Shown here piece after piece: positions 37,801-50,700 of a DNA stretch of 64,000 nt. The notes beneath the pieces are model-generated. The model was not told where the DNA came from, did not search any database, and was given only the letters and a program-made list of their open reading frames with translations. The position numbers and the translations under genes were made by a program. The DNA comes from Heracleum sosnowskyi (lineage: Eukaryota; Streptophyta; Magnoliopsida; Apiales; Apiaceae): assembly GCA_030848705.1 (NCBI GenBank), contig CM061245.1, positions 75,875,564 through 75,939,563 on the forward strand, read 5' to 3'. The stretch's first letter is position 1. Each line of letters opens with the position of its first letter.

Positions 37801-38417
37801 AGACGCTTTTTACCCTTGTAAGCACCACAAAAGAGGTCAAACTCGATGAGAACATAATCGAAAAAGGGAATGCTTGGGCCTTTGATAGTGACGGGAATGG
37901 AGTCCCCGTATTTGATAGATGGCCTGTGAATATCAACGTCCTCTACTTTATATAAGTACTGAACACCTCCACTAGAATGCAATTTAATAGTTCCAAGCTG
38001 CTTCTCAGGCACTATTTCATCTACGCCAAGGTACATAATATTGAAAACATCCATTACAGGGAAACCCTAGATAGATAGAAATTATGTCAGTAAGAGGGAG
38101 CATGAAGCATATATTATTAGTGACACTTATGTCGACAACCAGCAATGGTGGGCAAATCATCTATAAAACAGGAAAAACCCCTAAAACTAATCATCTAATC
38201 TAATGAAAATTAAAACTAATAAACATCTCCATGCACACAAAAATACGGATATATAAACAAAGAACAAATATACATGATACATCAAGAAGATTGAATTTAC
38301 TTTTACAATAGGTTGTATTTAGTTTGAAAACTGAGAAACCCAAAAGAATTAAAGTAAGAATTAAGAAGAGAAGAGAAGAATTAATACCAGCCAGGAGGTT
38401 GATGTTGAAGAAGCCAT
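32283..38417 (-). CDS. DUF6598-like / SKP1-like / importin-alpha-like ARM fusion protein
   Basis: I resolve 13 exons on the minus strand: 38417-38388, 38066-37278, 36929-36669, 35581-35436, 34984-34825, 34439-34325, 34238-34132, 34032-33910, 33821-33633, 33539-33370, 33283-33154, 32743-32615 and 32489-32283. All introns are GT..AG and all phases agree, giving 2556 bases and 851 aa. Residues about 11-273 form a beta-rich domain with the I-P-L-S-R-S...V-P-L pattern of DUF6598. Residues 274-409 match SKP1 (POZ half, then A-A-N-H-L-R-I-K-S-L). Residues 463-851 match importin-alpha armadillo repeats. No stop or frameshift is seen, so it looks functional. SKP1 links cullin-1 to substrate receptors and importin-alpha binds nuclear cargo, so a ubiquitin-ligase scaffold with its own binding arm is one guess. 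Separate transcripts for the parts remain possible. Confidence 0.75.
34789..34820. repeat. AT microsatellite just inside intron 5 of the fusion gene
   Basis: An alternating AT run a few bases from the exon 5 splice donor (donor GT at 34824-34823 on the minus strand). Length changes could affect splicing, which is speculation. Confidence 0.8.
35436..36929 (-). other. Exons 3-4 of the fusion gene: SKP1-like module
   Basis: Exon 3 encodes the POZ-like half (V-T-V-L-S-V-D-K-I-L-F-E-A-E-E-V-A-L-E, then I-L-S-K-V-I-Y-Y-C-K, then L-L-F-N-L-I-Q). Exon 4 encodes the dimerisation half (A-A-N-H-L-R-I-K-S-L-M-N-L-T-C-R-T, then I-S-E-D-I-M-K-E-F-N-I). Canonical SKP1 ends with F-T-P-E-E-E and a helix around N-Q-W-A-F that contacts F-box proteins. 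That tail is missing; the chain goes on into the linker and ARM region. Confidence 0.85.
35922..36011. repeat. 42-base tandem duplication in intron 3 of the fusion gene
   Basis: The same 42 bases occur at 35922-35963 and 35970-36011 with a six-base spacer. No role is evident. Confidence 0.85.
37278..38066 (-). other. Exon 2 of the fusion gene: DUF6598-like domain
   Basis: 263 codons in a single phase-0 exon. The alternating hydrophobic pattern predicts beta sheets. Segments resembling DUF6598 (a plant domain best known from grasses, sometimes next to ribosome-inactivating proteins) are V-T-I-K-G-P, F-D-Y-V-L-I-E-F-D-L and V-I-P-L-S-R-S...V-E-V. No toxin domain is seen here. The family call is from memory of the pattern and needs an HMM search. 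Confidence 0.5.
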
Positions 38418-38699
38418 GAAGAAGCTTGATCCCTACTTTCAGCTTTGTCCTTCTCTTCTCGTTCGTCGTTATCTATACAGTCGCCTTGTCTTTTCAAGGT
38501 TTCGAGGTTTTTCAAGCTACGGAGGTTATTATATACATTATTATTTCACCTCATCTGCTCATCATGCCTTATTCGTTTAGGATTTTTCAAGTGCGTTCTT
38601 GAGTTTTTAAGATTTATACATTACAATTAGATGCGATCATAACTACTTTAGTTTTGCGTAATTTTGTGTTTTCGTGTATTTTGATTTTGAATGTAAAAT
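38418..38699 (-). promoter_or_regulatory. Upstream region of the fusion gene
   Basis: Only about 280 bases separate the start codon from Helitron-like sequence. On the minus strand the stretch near the ATG is purine-rich (GAAGAGAAG type). I see no convincing TATA box, so any core promoter is short or lies inside the adjacent Helitron. Confidence 0.3.
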
Positions 38700-39655
38700 T
38701 AATATTATTATATAATAGATGAAATATTAAAAGTTTGGTTGGTCGGTATGAAAAGTTTGGTTGGTCAGTATGGTACGTTGTGATTTTACTTAATTGCCTT
38801 TAATTGTATTTCGTGTTTTTACTTAATTAACCTTATTTATAAAAATAAATTATTAAATAATAATATTACCTATTTATAACCAATTACCTTTTTTTCCTAA
38901 AATACATTATTTTTTCTAACAAATTCCCCTACTTTTTCAAACATGGCAATTACCTTTTTTAACTAAAACATGTTAGTTTTTCTATTTTTTTCTTACTAAA
39001 ATCCCTCATTTTCCAAAAATATCACGGACAACCCTTTAGTTATTTATTTTTAAACCTATAATATTATAATTATTTTTTAAAAATTTACCTATTTTAACAC
39101 GTCTACTTATTTTTCTTAACAAATGCAATCACTAAGAATATTAAAATATAAATAATCAAATACCTATTTATAACCAATTACTTTTTCAGCTAAAACACAT
39201 TATATATTTTTTTCTAACAAAGTCTCTCATTTTCTAAATATATCACGGGAAATTGCATTTTTCAATTTACTTTTTCTATTTTTCTCACTAAAATCCATTC
39301 TTTTTCTAAAAATATCACGGACAAACCCTTTACTTATTTATTTTAAAACGTATTTAAATAATTTAAATTCTTAAATTTTAAAATCTCATTTTCCAAAAAT
39401 ATCACGGACATTTACCTTTTTAAACTAAATATATGTTACATTTTTTATTTTTTTTCATACTAAAATCCCTATTTTTCCAAAAATATAACGAGCAAACTCT
39501 TACTTATTTATTTTAAAATCTGTTTTAATACTTTTAATTAATTAAAAGTGTTTAACTATTTTTACATGCTTACTTATTTCTTTAACAAATACAATTAAAA
39601 AAATAAAAAATAATAACAATTAACAATCCGTGCATCGCACGTGTTTTAAGCTAGT
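38700..39655 (+). mobile_element. Helitron-like element H2
   Basis: The left part carries GAAATATTAAAAGTTTGG and GTACGTTGTGATTTTACTTAATTG, shared with the element starting near 63707. The right end is a GC hairpin (39628-39641) plus CTAGT at 39651-39655. The body is built of diverged repeats containing ATATCACGGACAA. It has no Rep/helicase gene and is non-autonomous. Confidence 0.6.
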
Positions 39656-40757
39656 ATGTATTATATACAATTTTATAAAAAATTGTAAATCTATACTATC
39701 AATACTATTAACTCCTTATCTATCTATACTATACTATATTATTAAAGCCGAAACATTGTTTTGGTTTTCGGTTAACGGTTAGTTTTTGGTTTTCGGTACT
39801 TTTTCTAATTAATAAATTAATAATATAATCAAAATTCGGGAAAGTTTTATTCTACATTAAGATTCCACTATATTTTACTACATAAAAATCAAATAATATT
39901 GAAATCTAATCAAAAAAATGGAAATGTGGGATCTAATTTGTTTAAATTTAGGATACACTGCTACAAATATACTTCTTTCTTTTTAGGATAACGAAAGCTA
40001 CTACAAATCAAATCTTTAATGGAATTGTATTATTGTCAAGTTACCAAAATAGTAACTAGATGATTGACTTTTACAATTAAAATATATTTTTTTCTAACAA
40101 AATCTACTCATTTTCCAAAAATATCATTATAATTATCTTTAAATTAAAACATATTACCTTTTATATTTGTTATTACTAAAATCTATGTTTTCCAAAAATA
40201 TGAGGTGCAATCCTTACTTATTTATTTTAAAACCTATTTTAATATTCTATTTAATATATAATAAAATAATATAAAAATAGTAACTAACTGATTGTCTTTT
40301 ATAATTAAAAAAAATCTAACAAAATCTACTACTTTTCCAAAAATATCACGACAATTACCTTTAAATTAAAACATAATATCTTTTATATTTGTTATCACTA
40401 AAATCTCTATTTTCCAAAAATATGAGGTGCAATCCTTACTTATTTATTTTAAAATCTATTTTAATACTCTATTCAATAAATAATAAAATAATATAAAAAT
40501 ATTAACTAGCTGATTGCCTTTTATAATTAAAACATTTTTTTCTAACAAAATCTACTTATTTTCCAAAAATATCACGGGTAATTACCTTTAAATTAAAATA
40601 TATTACCTTTTATATTTGTTATCACTAAAATCTCTATTTTCCAAAAATATCAAGTGCAACTCTTACTTATATATTTTAAAACTTATTTTAATAATTTTAA
40701 TTATTTAAAAAAAAACTTACCCATTTTAACAAGTGAACGTATTTTTTTTAACAAATA

Positions 40758-41988
40758 TGTTAGAAATGAATACTACAAGAAACTAGACAGAGGGGGGGGT
40801 GAATGGATAGTTTGATATATTTTTCGATTCTTGATAACTAAGTAACAGACTGTATATGATTATGATATGTAATATGCAGAAAGTAAATAACACACACAAT
40901 CACTTTAATCTACTTTGTATAAGCAAATTAAATACTACAGCTTTCCAAGAAATTCACAATCGAATTTCTGGCTTCTAAACAAGAACAGTTTGAACTTGCT
41001 TGCTTACAGAGAAAAGAGCTTAGCAAATAACTATATGTATCTCTCTTACAGCTGACAATAGGATGTGCATAATATATATAAGCCCTATACAAACTAGTGC
41101 ACACACCTATTTTTACACAGTTACCCCTTGCTGAAAGTCCAACTTGTTCTGCCATAAGACGTTAACTGTGTCAGGAAGGACCACCTGCTTTTCGGAGTCT
41201 TTCCCGTTTCTGTAGCTGCTTGTCTCTTATCTTTCTCTCCAAGTTTAGCTGTAGATTTGCCATCTGTTCTTTGGACCACCTTGCCAGAACAAATGCTTCA
41301 GTATTTGTCTCTTTTGATTCTTGGTTCTGTACCTAGATTTGTCTTGTTATAAACGGCTAAGTGTTGATATCGTGAACTCCACTTCATTCCTGACTTCGCG
41401 ATCTCACTAGTGAGGACTTCGCGATATAGCCTTTGACGACTTTGCGACATAGGTCATTTGAAGACTATGCGACATAGTTCATTTGAAGACTATGCGACAT
41501 AGGTCATTTGAAGACTTCACGATCTAGGCTCCTTTGACTTTGCTGACTTCAACACTTCACGACATGTGTCTTGAAGACTTCTCGACATAGTACAAAATGG
41601 ACTATGCGATATAGTACTTCACGACATGGATATTGGTGACTTCACGACATAGCTTTCTTCTGACTTTGCTATATAATGCCTTAGACAAATTTCTGCAACT
41701 TATTTCTTCATAGCCTTATTTATCTCTATCCTGCTGCATGAACACTTCTGAACTTCTACCAGGATAATTATTCAATGGCCTATATACAATCTAGATGCAA
41801 GAAACTTTACTAAGCTCATTATACCTTTGAGCATACATGATCAAGCTAATGTTCATGAGAACAAGACAAGTACATTTAGAGACCTATACTATATCCCAGT
41901 GATAGAAATCACTAGGTCATGTAGTGTGACATAGTCACATAGTGTAGGCTTGTTAATAGTGGTATTCAGGCATATCTTGAGCCTAACA
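40758..41988 (-). repeat. E3 3' LTR
   Basis: 1231 bases. On the minus strand it starts TGTTAGGC and ends with CTAACA. TATA-like stretch at about 41070-41082. The dyad-motif array is at 41393-41660. Near-identical to 57806-59035. Confidence 0.93.
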
Positions 41989-42001
41989 ATCTCCCCCAAA
42001 T
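41989..42001 (-). other. E3 polypurine tract
   Basis: The minus strand reads AATTTGGGGGAGAT immediately before the 3' LTR, as in E1. Confidence 0.85.
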
Positions 42002-42142
42002 TGTGAGTAAGACCCTTAGGCACAATTTCATGTCTGATAACAAGCCTAACTAACATAAAAAGAACAGATATAAAGAAGATACAGTTAAGCACAGAGTTTG
42101 ATAACAACTTGGAATTTTAGGCTTACAGAATTTTTCCTTGAG

Positions 42143-45100
42143 CTACATAGCTTCTGTTTCCAGTTGTTTCTCTAAGAAATCATCATAGACCTTCTTCTTC
42201 CTTATTTCTTCATTCTTCTTTATTTCAGAGATGGCCATTAGAATTTCATCTCTAGCTGTCATTTCTTCAATGAGAGGAGAATCCTTTAGATCTTCAGCTG
42301 CTGTTCTGAGGGCACTTTCCACATAAGAATGTATAAACTCCATCCTTATCTTGCTTTTTCCTCCATAAAGATTTTTGTACTCCACAGTATAAGGATTTTG
42401 CTTTACCCTGCACAGCCCTTTCTTCCTCAGCTCCTTTGCTCTTTCATCCATCTCAGCCATCTCCTTCTCTTTCTGACACCTCTTTTCTTCATTCTCTTTC
42501 CTCAGGTTTTCTTCATAATCAGCATGCATTTTCAAGAACCTGGCAACATCTATTTTCCATGTCCTTTATTCCTTTTCTTCAAAATTCAGTAAGGCATTTA
42601 TCCTTTCAAGCTCATATTTATAGAAATGTTGCCAGCCTCCTTGCTTCATAACCTTCTCTCTTCCATCAGTGTACTTGATCTCTAGATGATCTAGCTTCAC
42701 CTTGACTTCAAAGATCCTTTGAGCTCTCAAGAATGCTAGGGCATCTTCATCATAGTCTTCATCAAGAGGAAGCACTTTGATCCCTACAACATTAGTGATT
42801 ACCCCATTCTTCTTTGTTATCCTTGTCCTCTTAGCTGCCCTCTTGATCTTCATATGCTTCACTTGAGGTAGCTTTATGGAGCAGGGAGAATTAGTCTTCA
42901 GTGCCACATCACTTGGAAGTAGCTTCACTCCCTTCCCCTTTATCCACTGTAACACTCCATTGGCTGTGACTTTGTGGAAGTGTTTTCTTGATGTTCCTTT
43001 TGTGACTTCATCTTTCTTCTGTGGCAATTCAGGTTCAGAAGTCTTAGATAAAGATTTTGGAGGATCATTACTAATAGTACCCACCCTAGACTTAGAGTCT
43101 TGTGTTTTGGTTAAAGTACTACTAGCAATGTCCTTGACTTGCTGAATTCCACTTCTTGTTTTCTTAACTGATTCTTTTGCCCCCTTGTCATCCCTCTTGC
43201 TATCATCAGCATCCTTTGATTTCTTTGAATATTTGCTCCTGCTGCTTTCAGTAGATCCATCCTTATCTCTCCTTGACTGAGATCTCCTTTTATAGGTTTT
43301 CTCCTCATCATCATCATCATCCCCATCCTTCTTTTTGCTCTTTTCTTTGACAGATTCAGGAATGACTCCATGAATCAGAAAAGATTGTAGAGTGTGAATC
43401 ATCTCTAGTTCCTCAGCTGTCCTGACTCCCCTCTTGGCTCTTAGCATTTGCAGCACCTGGTTGATCTTTGTATTATTCTTTCTTGTCAAATCTGAAGGGA
43501 TCACCAACTGGTCAATGCTGCTGTCTTGAGATAGACTTTGGAAGATTATTGTCTTTGGCTTTGAGATAACCTCAGGCAGTCTTTGATCTTGATCTATCTT
43601 CAAGTCATCAAACAGTCTCTTGTTGTTAGCCCCACCTTGTTCTATTAAGTCCATTATTGTTGACAGCTCAGTGAATCTCAGTTTCTCTAGAGTTTGAAAA
43701 GCTAGGTGCCACAAGCAGTTGTCCTTGCACACCATGATTATCTCTCTTAGATGGACATCCTTGATTTTCCTTACTGCAACTGTGAAGTACTTGATGTTTT
43801 CCTTGAGCTTCTTTCTGTAAGTCCTTGCATCTTCTTGTGCATCTCTGTAGGTGGCTTTCAGAAGCTCCAGGAAGGCCTCATCATGATAGATGTGAGAATT
43901 GGCAACTTCCTGTAGCTTGGCCTCTGTGATTGTTGTAGCTTTGGCAGGTTGAGCATTGGAAGTAGGTTGAGCAGGTTGAGGAGTTGAGATATCTTTAGGC
44001 ATTGTGGATGGATAGAAGGTGGTTGAAATAGTGCTCTTTTGACCTTCTGCACTGATGACCTCTACAGGGGGAAGAATTATTGGCTTTATTGTTTCTTCAG
44101 AAATTTTGCCCTTAAGCTTCTGTTGCTTGGCAGGTACTCCCCCTTTCTTTTTCAGAATGACCTCCTTTTCTTTCTCCCCCTTAGGCTTGGAATCAGACAA
44201 GATGTCTTGAGCTTCCCCAGGGATAGGCAGGTTCATATGTCTCATCATTGAGGTCATCATTTGTTGTTGCACCAACAAAATGTTAGAAGTGGAGTTGGTT
44301 TGATCATCCATCTTAGCATTAAGCTGCTCCAAGGAGTGAGATAGTCCTTTGTTTTCTGCTTTCAGTTCAGCTACCTCTCTTTCCAAGCTGTCCACTTTTG
44401 AGAAAAGTTGTTGAGATTTGAAGGAGTTAAGGGATTGATCCTTGAGTTTGGAGAATTCAAACTTGGAGATATCAGAAATAGGAACCTCATCAACAAGCTT
44501 GTTCCCATACTGATTCTTCCAGAGTACTGTAAGCATGGAGTTTGAGTTGATGTTGGCCTGCACCTGATTGTCTAGCTTGGTAGAGAGCTTCTTCATATTA
44601 TCTGAAACCATAGCTAGGGTGCAGTCCATTATGGTGACATTTGAGGCAGTTTTCTGGACTTCCTTAAGAATGCCATCTACCTTGGGAAAGCTTGAAAGAA
44701 AACAATTCTTGAGTTGAGCATTAGAATGAGCTGTTTCTTCCTGAATGGTGGAGAGTTCTGACTGAAGACCCTTCCCAAGAAAATGCATAGCCTTAAGTTG
44801 GCTCTTGTAGACATCATTAACTGCATCATAGATTTCAGCAGGAGAGAGACCTTTGGCATTTGACCCCAAGGATGTAAGATAGTCCTCCCTGAGAAAAGCT
44901 AGAGCCTCCTTAAGCTTGACTGTCCTTTTGCCATCCAGCCAAGCATCCACATTTCCAGCTTGCTGGGCTTCATCCACAATTTTGTCCTGTTGTGCTGCAA
45001 CATCCTCCTTATGAGTGAGAAGAATAGCCTCATAGTCAGAATTTGGGAGATTTGCAGTGAGGAGATGTTGAGCAATCCTAAAGATCTCATCAATCTGTGC

Positions 45101-46996
45101 CACATGAAGATCTTGTAATTCTTCTTCCGTCAATTGTGGTAGCACAGAGGATGATCCTGAAGCCCTGTCATGTTGCACAGGTTTCAGCCATTCATTGATT
45201 GTGGCCTGAGCCAAGTGAGAGCTAGTGCTTGGCACTTCATGAGATGTAAGGTTTTGAGTCTCCTCCAGCCTTGGAATGGCTGTAGGGTCTAATGTTGTCT
45301 CCATTGAAATGGGATGTGTTACAACATTAGCCCTATTTGTCTGTGAAGACAGTTCCACATCCCTAAGAATGGGAGAATTTGGCACAGAGTCTCCAGTGAA
45401 AACTGGTGAATCCTCCATGTTTGTGTTGGTGTCATTAGGATATGCCCCAGCATGCATTCCCTGACCAACTAGATGTGGTTCCTGGGTGGTGAGCATAGTG
45501 TCATGCACCATGTCACTTGAAATTGGCTTAATCACAGGAGAGAATTGTGATTGATCAAAGGCAAGATTGTCATTGGAATGACTCTCTTGTTCAGAAGAAA
45601 TTTTTATGAAAGAATCTGAGAGAGAAGTGGGGTTTAGATTAGATTGTGGCAACTCCCCCTGAGAGATAGGAGGAGTTTCAACAGTGATGTGCTCTCCACT
45701 CTGTGTATTATCAGCCTTATCACTCCTAGGGTCAAGAGTGAGGTCTTGACCCTGTGCAGACTCTGTACAAGATGCAGTGGGGAGGCTGCTCTTTTCAATG
45801 CCAATGACCTGTTGAGAGGCCATGGACAGTAACAGGTGTACCCCTTTTTCCACATCTGAATCCTGTTGGGAGGATCCAGTGGTAGGTTTGGATTTGGATT
45901 TCTTCTTTTGTCTGGTGAGAGGTGACTCAGGATTCTCACTTGCTATCTCTACAGATTCATTTATCACTTCTAGGGCTCTCTTCTTTGACTTCTTTTTAGT
46001 AACACCAATCTTTTGAGAGATTGATGCACTTGACTGCCTAGCTTCTATGGGACTGTTTGCAGTGGGGTTGCTGGATGGGATGGGAAGGCTGGGGTTAGAC
46101 TGTGTAGCTCCTTCAGTCTCAGCCTCCCCTGTCCAGGAAAGAGCATGGTATATTGGCTTATCAAGTGGATAAGACTCAAATGTGTCCTGCATATGCTTGG
46201 TCACACTTAGAATCACATCCACTTGATTCCTTGTGTCCAATGAGCCAAATAGTACTTTGGACATGGACTTGGAATAAGCCATTTTAGTGTTATCTATACC
46301 CTCCAATAGATGGACATTTGCATCAAGAAAATTTAAAATAGCTTGAAGGAAACGAGGGTAAAAGATGTCATTACCTCTACCACGAATGGTCCTTCCTAGC
46401 CTCTGAGTCAATTCTTTGAGAATTATGGCTCCCACATTGATCTCCTGGTTGTTGGCCAAGGAGTAGGCTAGCTTCACAGCAATGTGACTGATATGGTCCC
46501 ATCCTGTCTTCCTGCAGAGAAACACCTTCTGGAGTGCGTCAAACAGAAATGACCACTCCCTTCTCACAAACTTCTTATTCAGCTTTCCAGTATCTATCTC
46601 ATCAGCATACTGAATGAGGGTCATGAATTCTATGATTTGAGCATCTGTAGCTTCTTGGTCATGACCCTCCACCTTGAACCCCAAAGCTTCATTGATTTCC
46701 CTTTCACCAAATTGAAAGTGTTTGCCTCCAATTGAACAACTAACCTCCTGGAATGAGGTTCCATCTTCCCTAGCCATTGTTGATACCAACGCCGTTCTCC
46801 AGAATCCTTCCAACACATCGACATACAAGGTAGGGTTCAGGGTTAGGGCTTGGCGTAGGTAGGAAGTGTTCAAGAACCGTACAAAACACTTGTACCTTGG
46901 GTTAGCCTCAGCCTCAGAGGGAATGGTGAGAAGATTGGTTTCTTTGGGAATGGTTAAAGGGATTGGGGATGATACTGTTTGAGATTTGGGTGCCAT
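42143..46996 (-). CDS. E3 third (env-position) ORF, very large, one premature stop
   Basis: Starts at ATG 46996 (M-A-P-K-S-Q-T) and spans 1617 codons to 42143. One in-frame TAA at 42566-42568 lies near the end; E1 has Glu there. Residues about 30-290 form a globular N-terminal domain. A Ser/Thr/Pro-rich region follows, then a coiled coil near 865-905, a segment dense in Lys, Asp, Ser and Arg near 1218-1285 with SR-like pairs, and a charged helix near 1490-1525. I see no signal peptide or membrane segment. SIRE-type copia elements carry an env-like ORF here, usually reported as much shorter. This one looks cytosolic or nuclear. Function unknown. Confidence 0.7.
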
Positions 46997-47709
46997 TTCG
47001 AGAGTGAGAGTGAAAAAGAGAGTAGAGAATTTGTGCTTAGGTTTGAGAGATTGAGAGCAATAGACAAGATGAAAAGTTGTGAACGGTTAGAAAAGGTATT
47101 TATATGATAGAGACACTGCGATATGGAGTTATGAATGTGTACAGTCTATTTGTATGTCGCGAAGTCAAAAATGGCCTGTACCGCAAAGTCTTGCACAGTA
47201 TATCGCATAGTCTCAGAAATGAACTATGTCGCAGAGTCCTCAAGATGAAAGGATTGGGGAGACTTTGCGACATAGTAGAAATACCCTTGCTAAAGCTCTC
47301 TTTTAGGAATTTTAAGCAAATTGTCAGACTTTTATCAAATTTTGAAATAAAATAAATTTAAATCAAAATTCTGTCAAATGTGGAGACTTGTCGATATAGT
47401 TATTCTAAGTCGCGAAGTCATAAAATGAACTATGTCGCAAACTCATGAAATGAACTATGTCGCGAAGTCTCACAATCTCAACAGTTTGCGATATAAGTCT
47501 GTTTGATTTGAACTAAGTCGTGAACTCTGAAAAACATCTATATAGAGATGTCTTAAAAGCTCACAACTTTACCAACAAATGTGATTTTGAAAAATATGCA
47601 GTAAAATACTGAAATATTTATAAATCATATCTCAGCTAATTTTCACTCCAAACAAATAGAGCATTTCAATACAGTGAAAATTTACTGCTGCAACAATTTA
47701 CTGGCATAC
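46997..47709 (-). promoter_or_regulatory. E3 pol-to-third-ORF spacer with promoter-like end
   Basis: Same length as in E1 (713 bases). On the minus strand it holds inverted copies of the LTR dyad motif (about 47155-47250 and 47405-47530) and a TATA-like CATATAAATA (47106-47097), followed by about 100 bases with a pyrimidine-rich leader and the ATG. Conservation with E1 supports a function; the promoter role is inference. Confidence 0.5.
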
Positions 47710-50700
47710 TTACTTAGAGCAACTAAATGAAGGATTGAGCATTCCAATTTCACTCACAAGTCTGTTGAAGACTGCTTCATTCAGAGGTTTAGTAAATATG
47801 TCAGCTAATTGTTTCTCAGTGGGAACATAAGAGACTTCTATGGTACCATTTGCAGCATGTTCCCTAATGAAATGGTACCTGATCTCAATGTGCTTTGTAG
47901 TAGAATGATTAACAGGATTGGCAACTATGGATATTGCACTAGTATTGTCACACATTAGAGGAATGTGTTCTAACACTAGCCCATAATCCATGAGTTGATT
48001 TCTAATCCAAAGCAATTGAGCACAGCAACTTCCAGCAGCAATATATTCAGCCTCAGCTGTGGATGTTGCTGTGGACTGTTGTTTCTTACTAAACCAGGAC
48101 ACTAACCTTTGACCTAGGAATTGACAGCTTCCAGAGGTGCTCTTCCTGTCAATTCTGCATCCAGCATAATCAGAATCTGTGTAACCAACCAGGTTAAACC
48201 CAGTGCCCTTTGGATACCATAGCCCAAGATTAGGAGTCCCCTTTAGATACTTGAAGATTCTTTTGATAGCCATCATGTGAGATTCCTTGGGATCAGACTG
48301 GAACCTTGCACAGAGGCATGTGGCAAACATGATGTCTGGCCTGCTAGCTGTGAGATAGAGTAAGGATCCAACCATTCCTCTATAGACCTTGATATCAACT
48401 CTCTTGCCTTTCTTGTCTTCATCCAGCTTGATTGCAGTAGACATAGGAGTTTTGGCTGGGGATGACTCTTCTAAACCATATTTCTTTAAAAGATCCTTGA
48501 CATACTTAGATTGGTTTATAAAGATGCCATCCTCTCTTTGATGTACTTGCAGGCCTAGAAAGTAGGTTAACTCTCCCATCATACTCATCTCATATTTACT
48601 TTGCATCAACTTAGAGAACCTTTCACAGAGTTTTTCATTTGAAGAGCCAAAGATGATATCATCCACATAGATTTGAACAAGAATGATATCATTTCCATGC
48701 TTCTTGAAGAATAGGGTTTTGTCAATTGTACCCCTGGTGAATTGATGCTCAAGAAGGAATTGAGATAGAGTCTCATACCAGGCTCTTGGTGCCTGTTTGA
48801 GTCCATAGAGTGCCTTAAGCAGTCTGTACACAAAGTTTGGGAAGTCTTCATTTTCAAAGCCAGGTGGTTGAGACACATAGACTTCTTCAGCAAGATCACC
48901 ATTGAGAAATGCACTTTTCACATCCATTTGATACACCTTAAAATCTGAGTGAGCTGCAAAAGCCAAGAAGATTCTGATGGCTTCCAGTCTAGCTACAGGT
49001 GCAAATGTCTCATCATAGTCAATGCCTTCTTGCTGACAATATCCTTTGGCAACCAGCCTTGCTTTGTTTCTTATTACCACTCCTTCTTCATCCATCTTGT
49101 TTCTGAACACCCATTTGGTGTCAATAACATTCTTTCCTTTTGGAGGAGGTACTAGTTCCCATACTTTGTTTTTCTCAAATTGATTCAACTCTTCTTGCAT
49201 GGCAACAATCCAATCAGAGTTCTTCAAAGCTTCTTCAATTAATTTAGGTTCCTCTTGTGACAGAAAGCAGCTATACAGACATGTATTTAATGTTGCCCTT
49301 CTTGTTCTAACTCCCTCACTAGGATCTCCAATGATTTGATCCCTAGTGTGGGCTCTGTCCCATTTCCTTGTGTGCCCCTGTTCATTTCCTTGAACTGTTC
49401 CAAGCTCATTTTGGTTGAAAGGTGCATTCTCTTCTTCTCCCCCTGTGTTTGTGAACCCTTGCACAGGTGTTTGAAGAAGATTGTCAACTCCAAGGATTTC
49501 ATTCTCTAGAACAGTTTGAGCAGGGAGTTCATCTTCACTTTCAGAATCCTCAAGATAACCTTGATTCTCAAATCTCAATGGCACACTGTCTTGTTCACTT
49601 GTTTTCAGTCCAGGAGTTTTCTTGTCATCAAAGGTAACATCCATGCTTTCCATGACTTTGTGTTGCTCAGGTACAAACACTCTGTATGCTGTCCTTTCCA
49701 GAGAGTATCCAATGAAGATACCTTCAAATGCTTTAGCATCAAATTTTCCAACATGCTCAGAGGTATCTTTCATCACAAAGCACTTGCTTCCAAACACATG
49801 CAGGTGCTTGAAGGATGCTCTTTTTCCAGTCATTAATGAGTAAGGAGTTTTGCCAGACTTCTTATTGATTAATGTTCTATTTTGCACATAGCATGCTGTG
49901 TTAACAGCATCAGCCCAAAAGCTAGTGGGTAGCTTTGCATCCAGCAGCATTGTCCTTGCAGCTTCAATGAGAGTTCTATTCTTTCTCTCAACTACTCCAT
50001 TTTGTTGAGGTGTTCTAGGAGCTGAGAATTGTTGAGAAATTCCTTTATCTTTGCAAAACTCATACAATGTTGAATTTCTGAACTCAGTCCCATTATCACT
50101 TCTCAAAGCAACTACAGAGGAGCCAGTGCTTTGTGCTTCTTTATCAACTCTCTTGATATGCTCTATTATGACTTGGGGTGCTTCATCCTTGGAGAATAGG
50201 AATTCCACCCAAGTATATCTTGAATAGTCATCTACCATTACTAGAGCATATTTCTTTTTGGAGAGGGACATTACATTCACAGGGCCAAATAAGTCCATGT
50301 GAATTAGCTGTAGAGGTTTTGAATTTGTATTGAGCAATTTGTTCTTGTGACTGGATCTTTTAATTTTTCCTTTCTGACAAGCTTCACAAGCTCCATCTTG
50401 CACAAACTCCAAGGCAGGCAAATCCCTGATAAGTTCTCTCTTGGTTAGAGAGTTCATTGCCTGAACATTCAAGTGAGACAGCTTCTTGTGCCATAGCCAG
50501 AATTCCTCATTTGTGGCTTTAGTGTAGAAACAGCAGATTTCTCCCTTATCTGCAGCCTTGAGATTTGCTACAAACAAGCTTCCTTTCTTCACACCAGTTA
50601 GAACAACTTCACCACTTTCCCTTTTTGAGATTGAACAAAGGTCTTCATCAAATTCCACTTTGAAACCTCTGTTGGTGAATTGTCCAATACTCAAGAGATT

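Noticed and set aside
38445..38630. Plus-strand frame of 61 codons upstream of the fusion gene
   Set aside because: Antisense to the likely leader of the minus-strand gene, with no family match.
42566..42568. Stop codon in the E3 third ORF as the natural end of the protein
   Set aside because: The frame continues for another 140 codons with clear similarity to E1, where the position is Glu, so the stop is a recent mutation.
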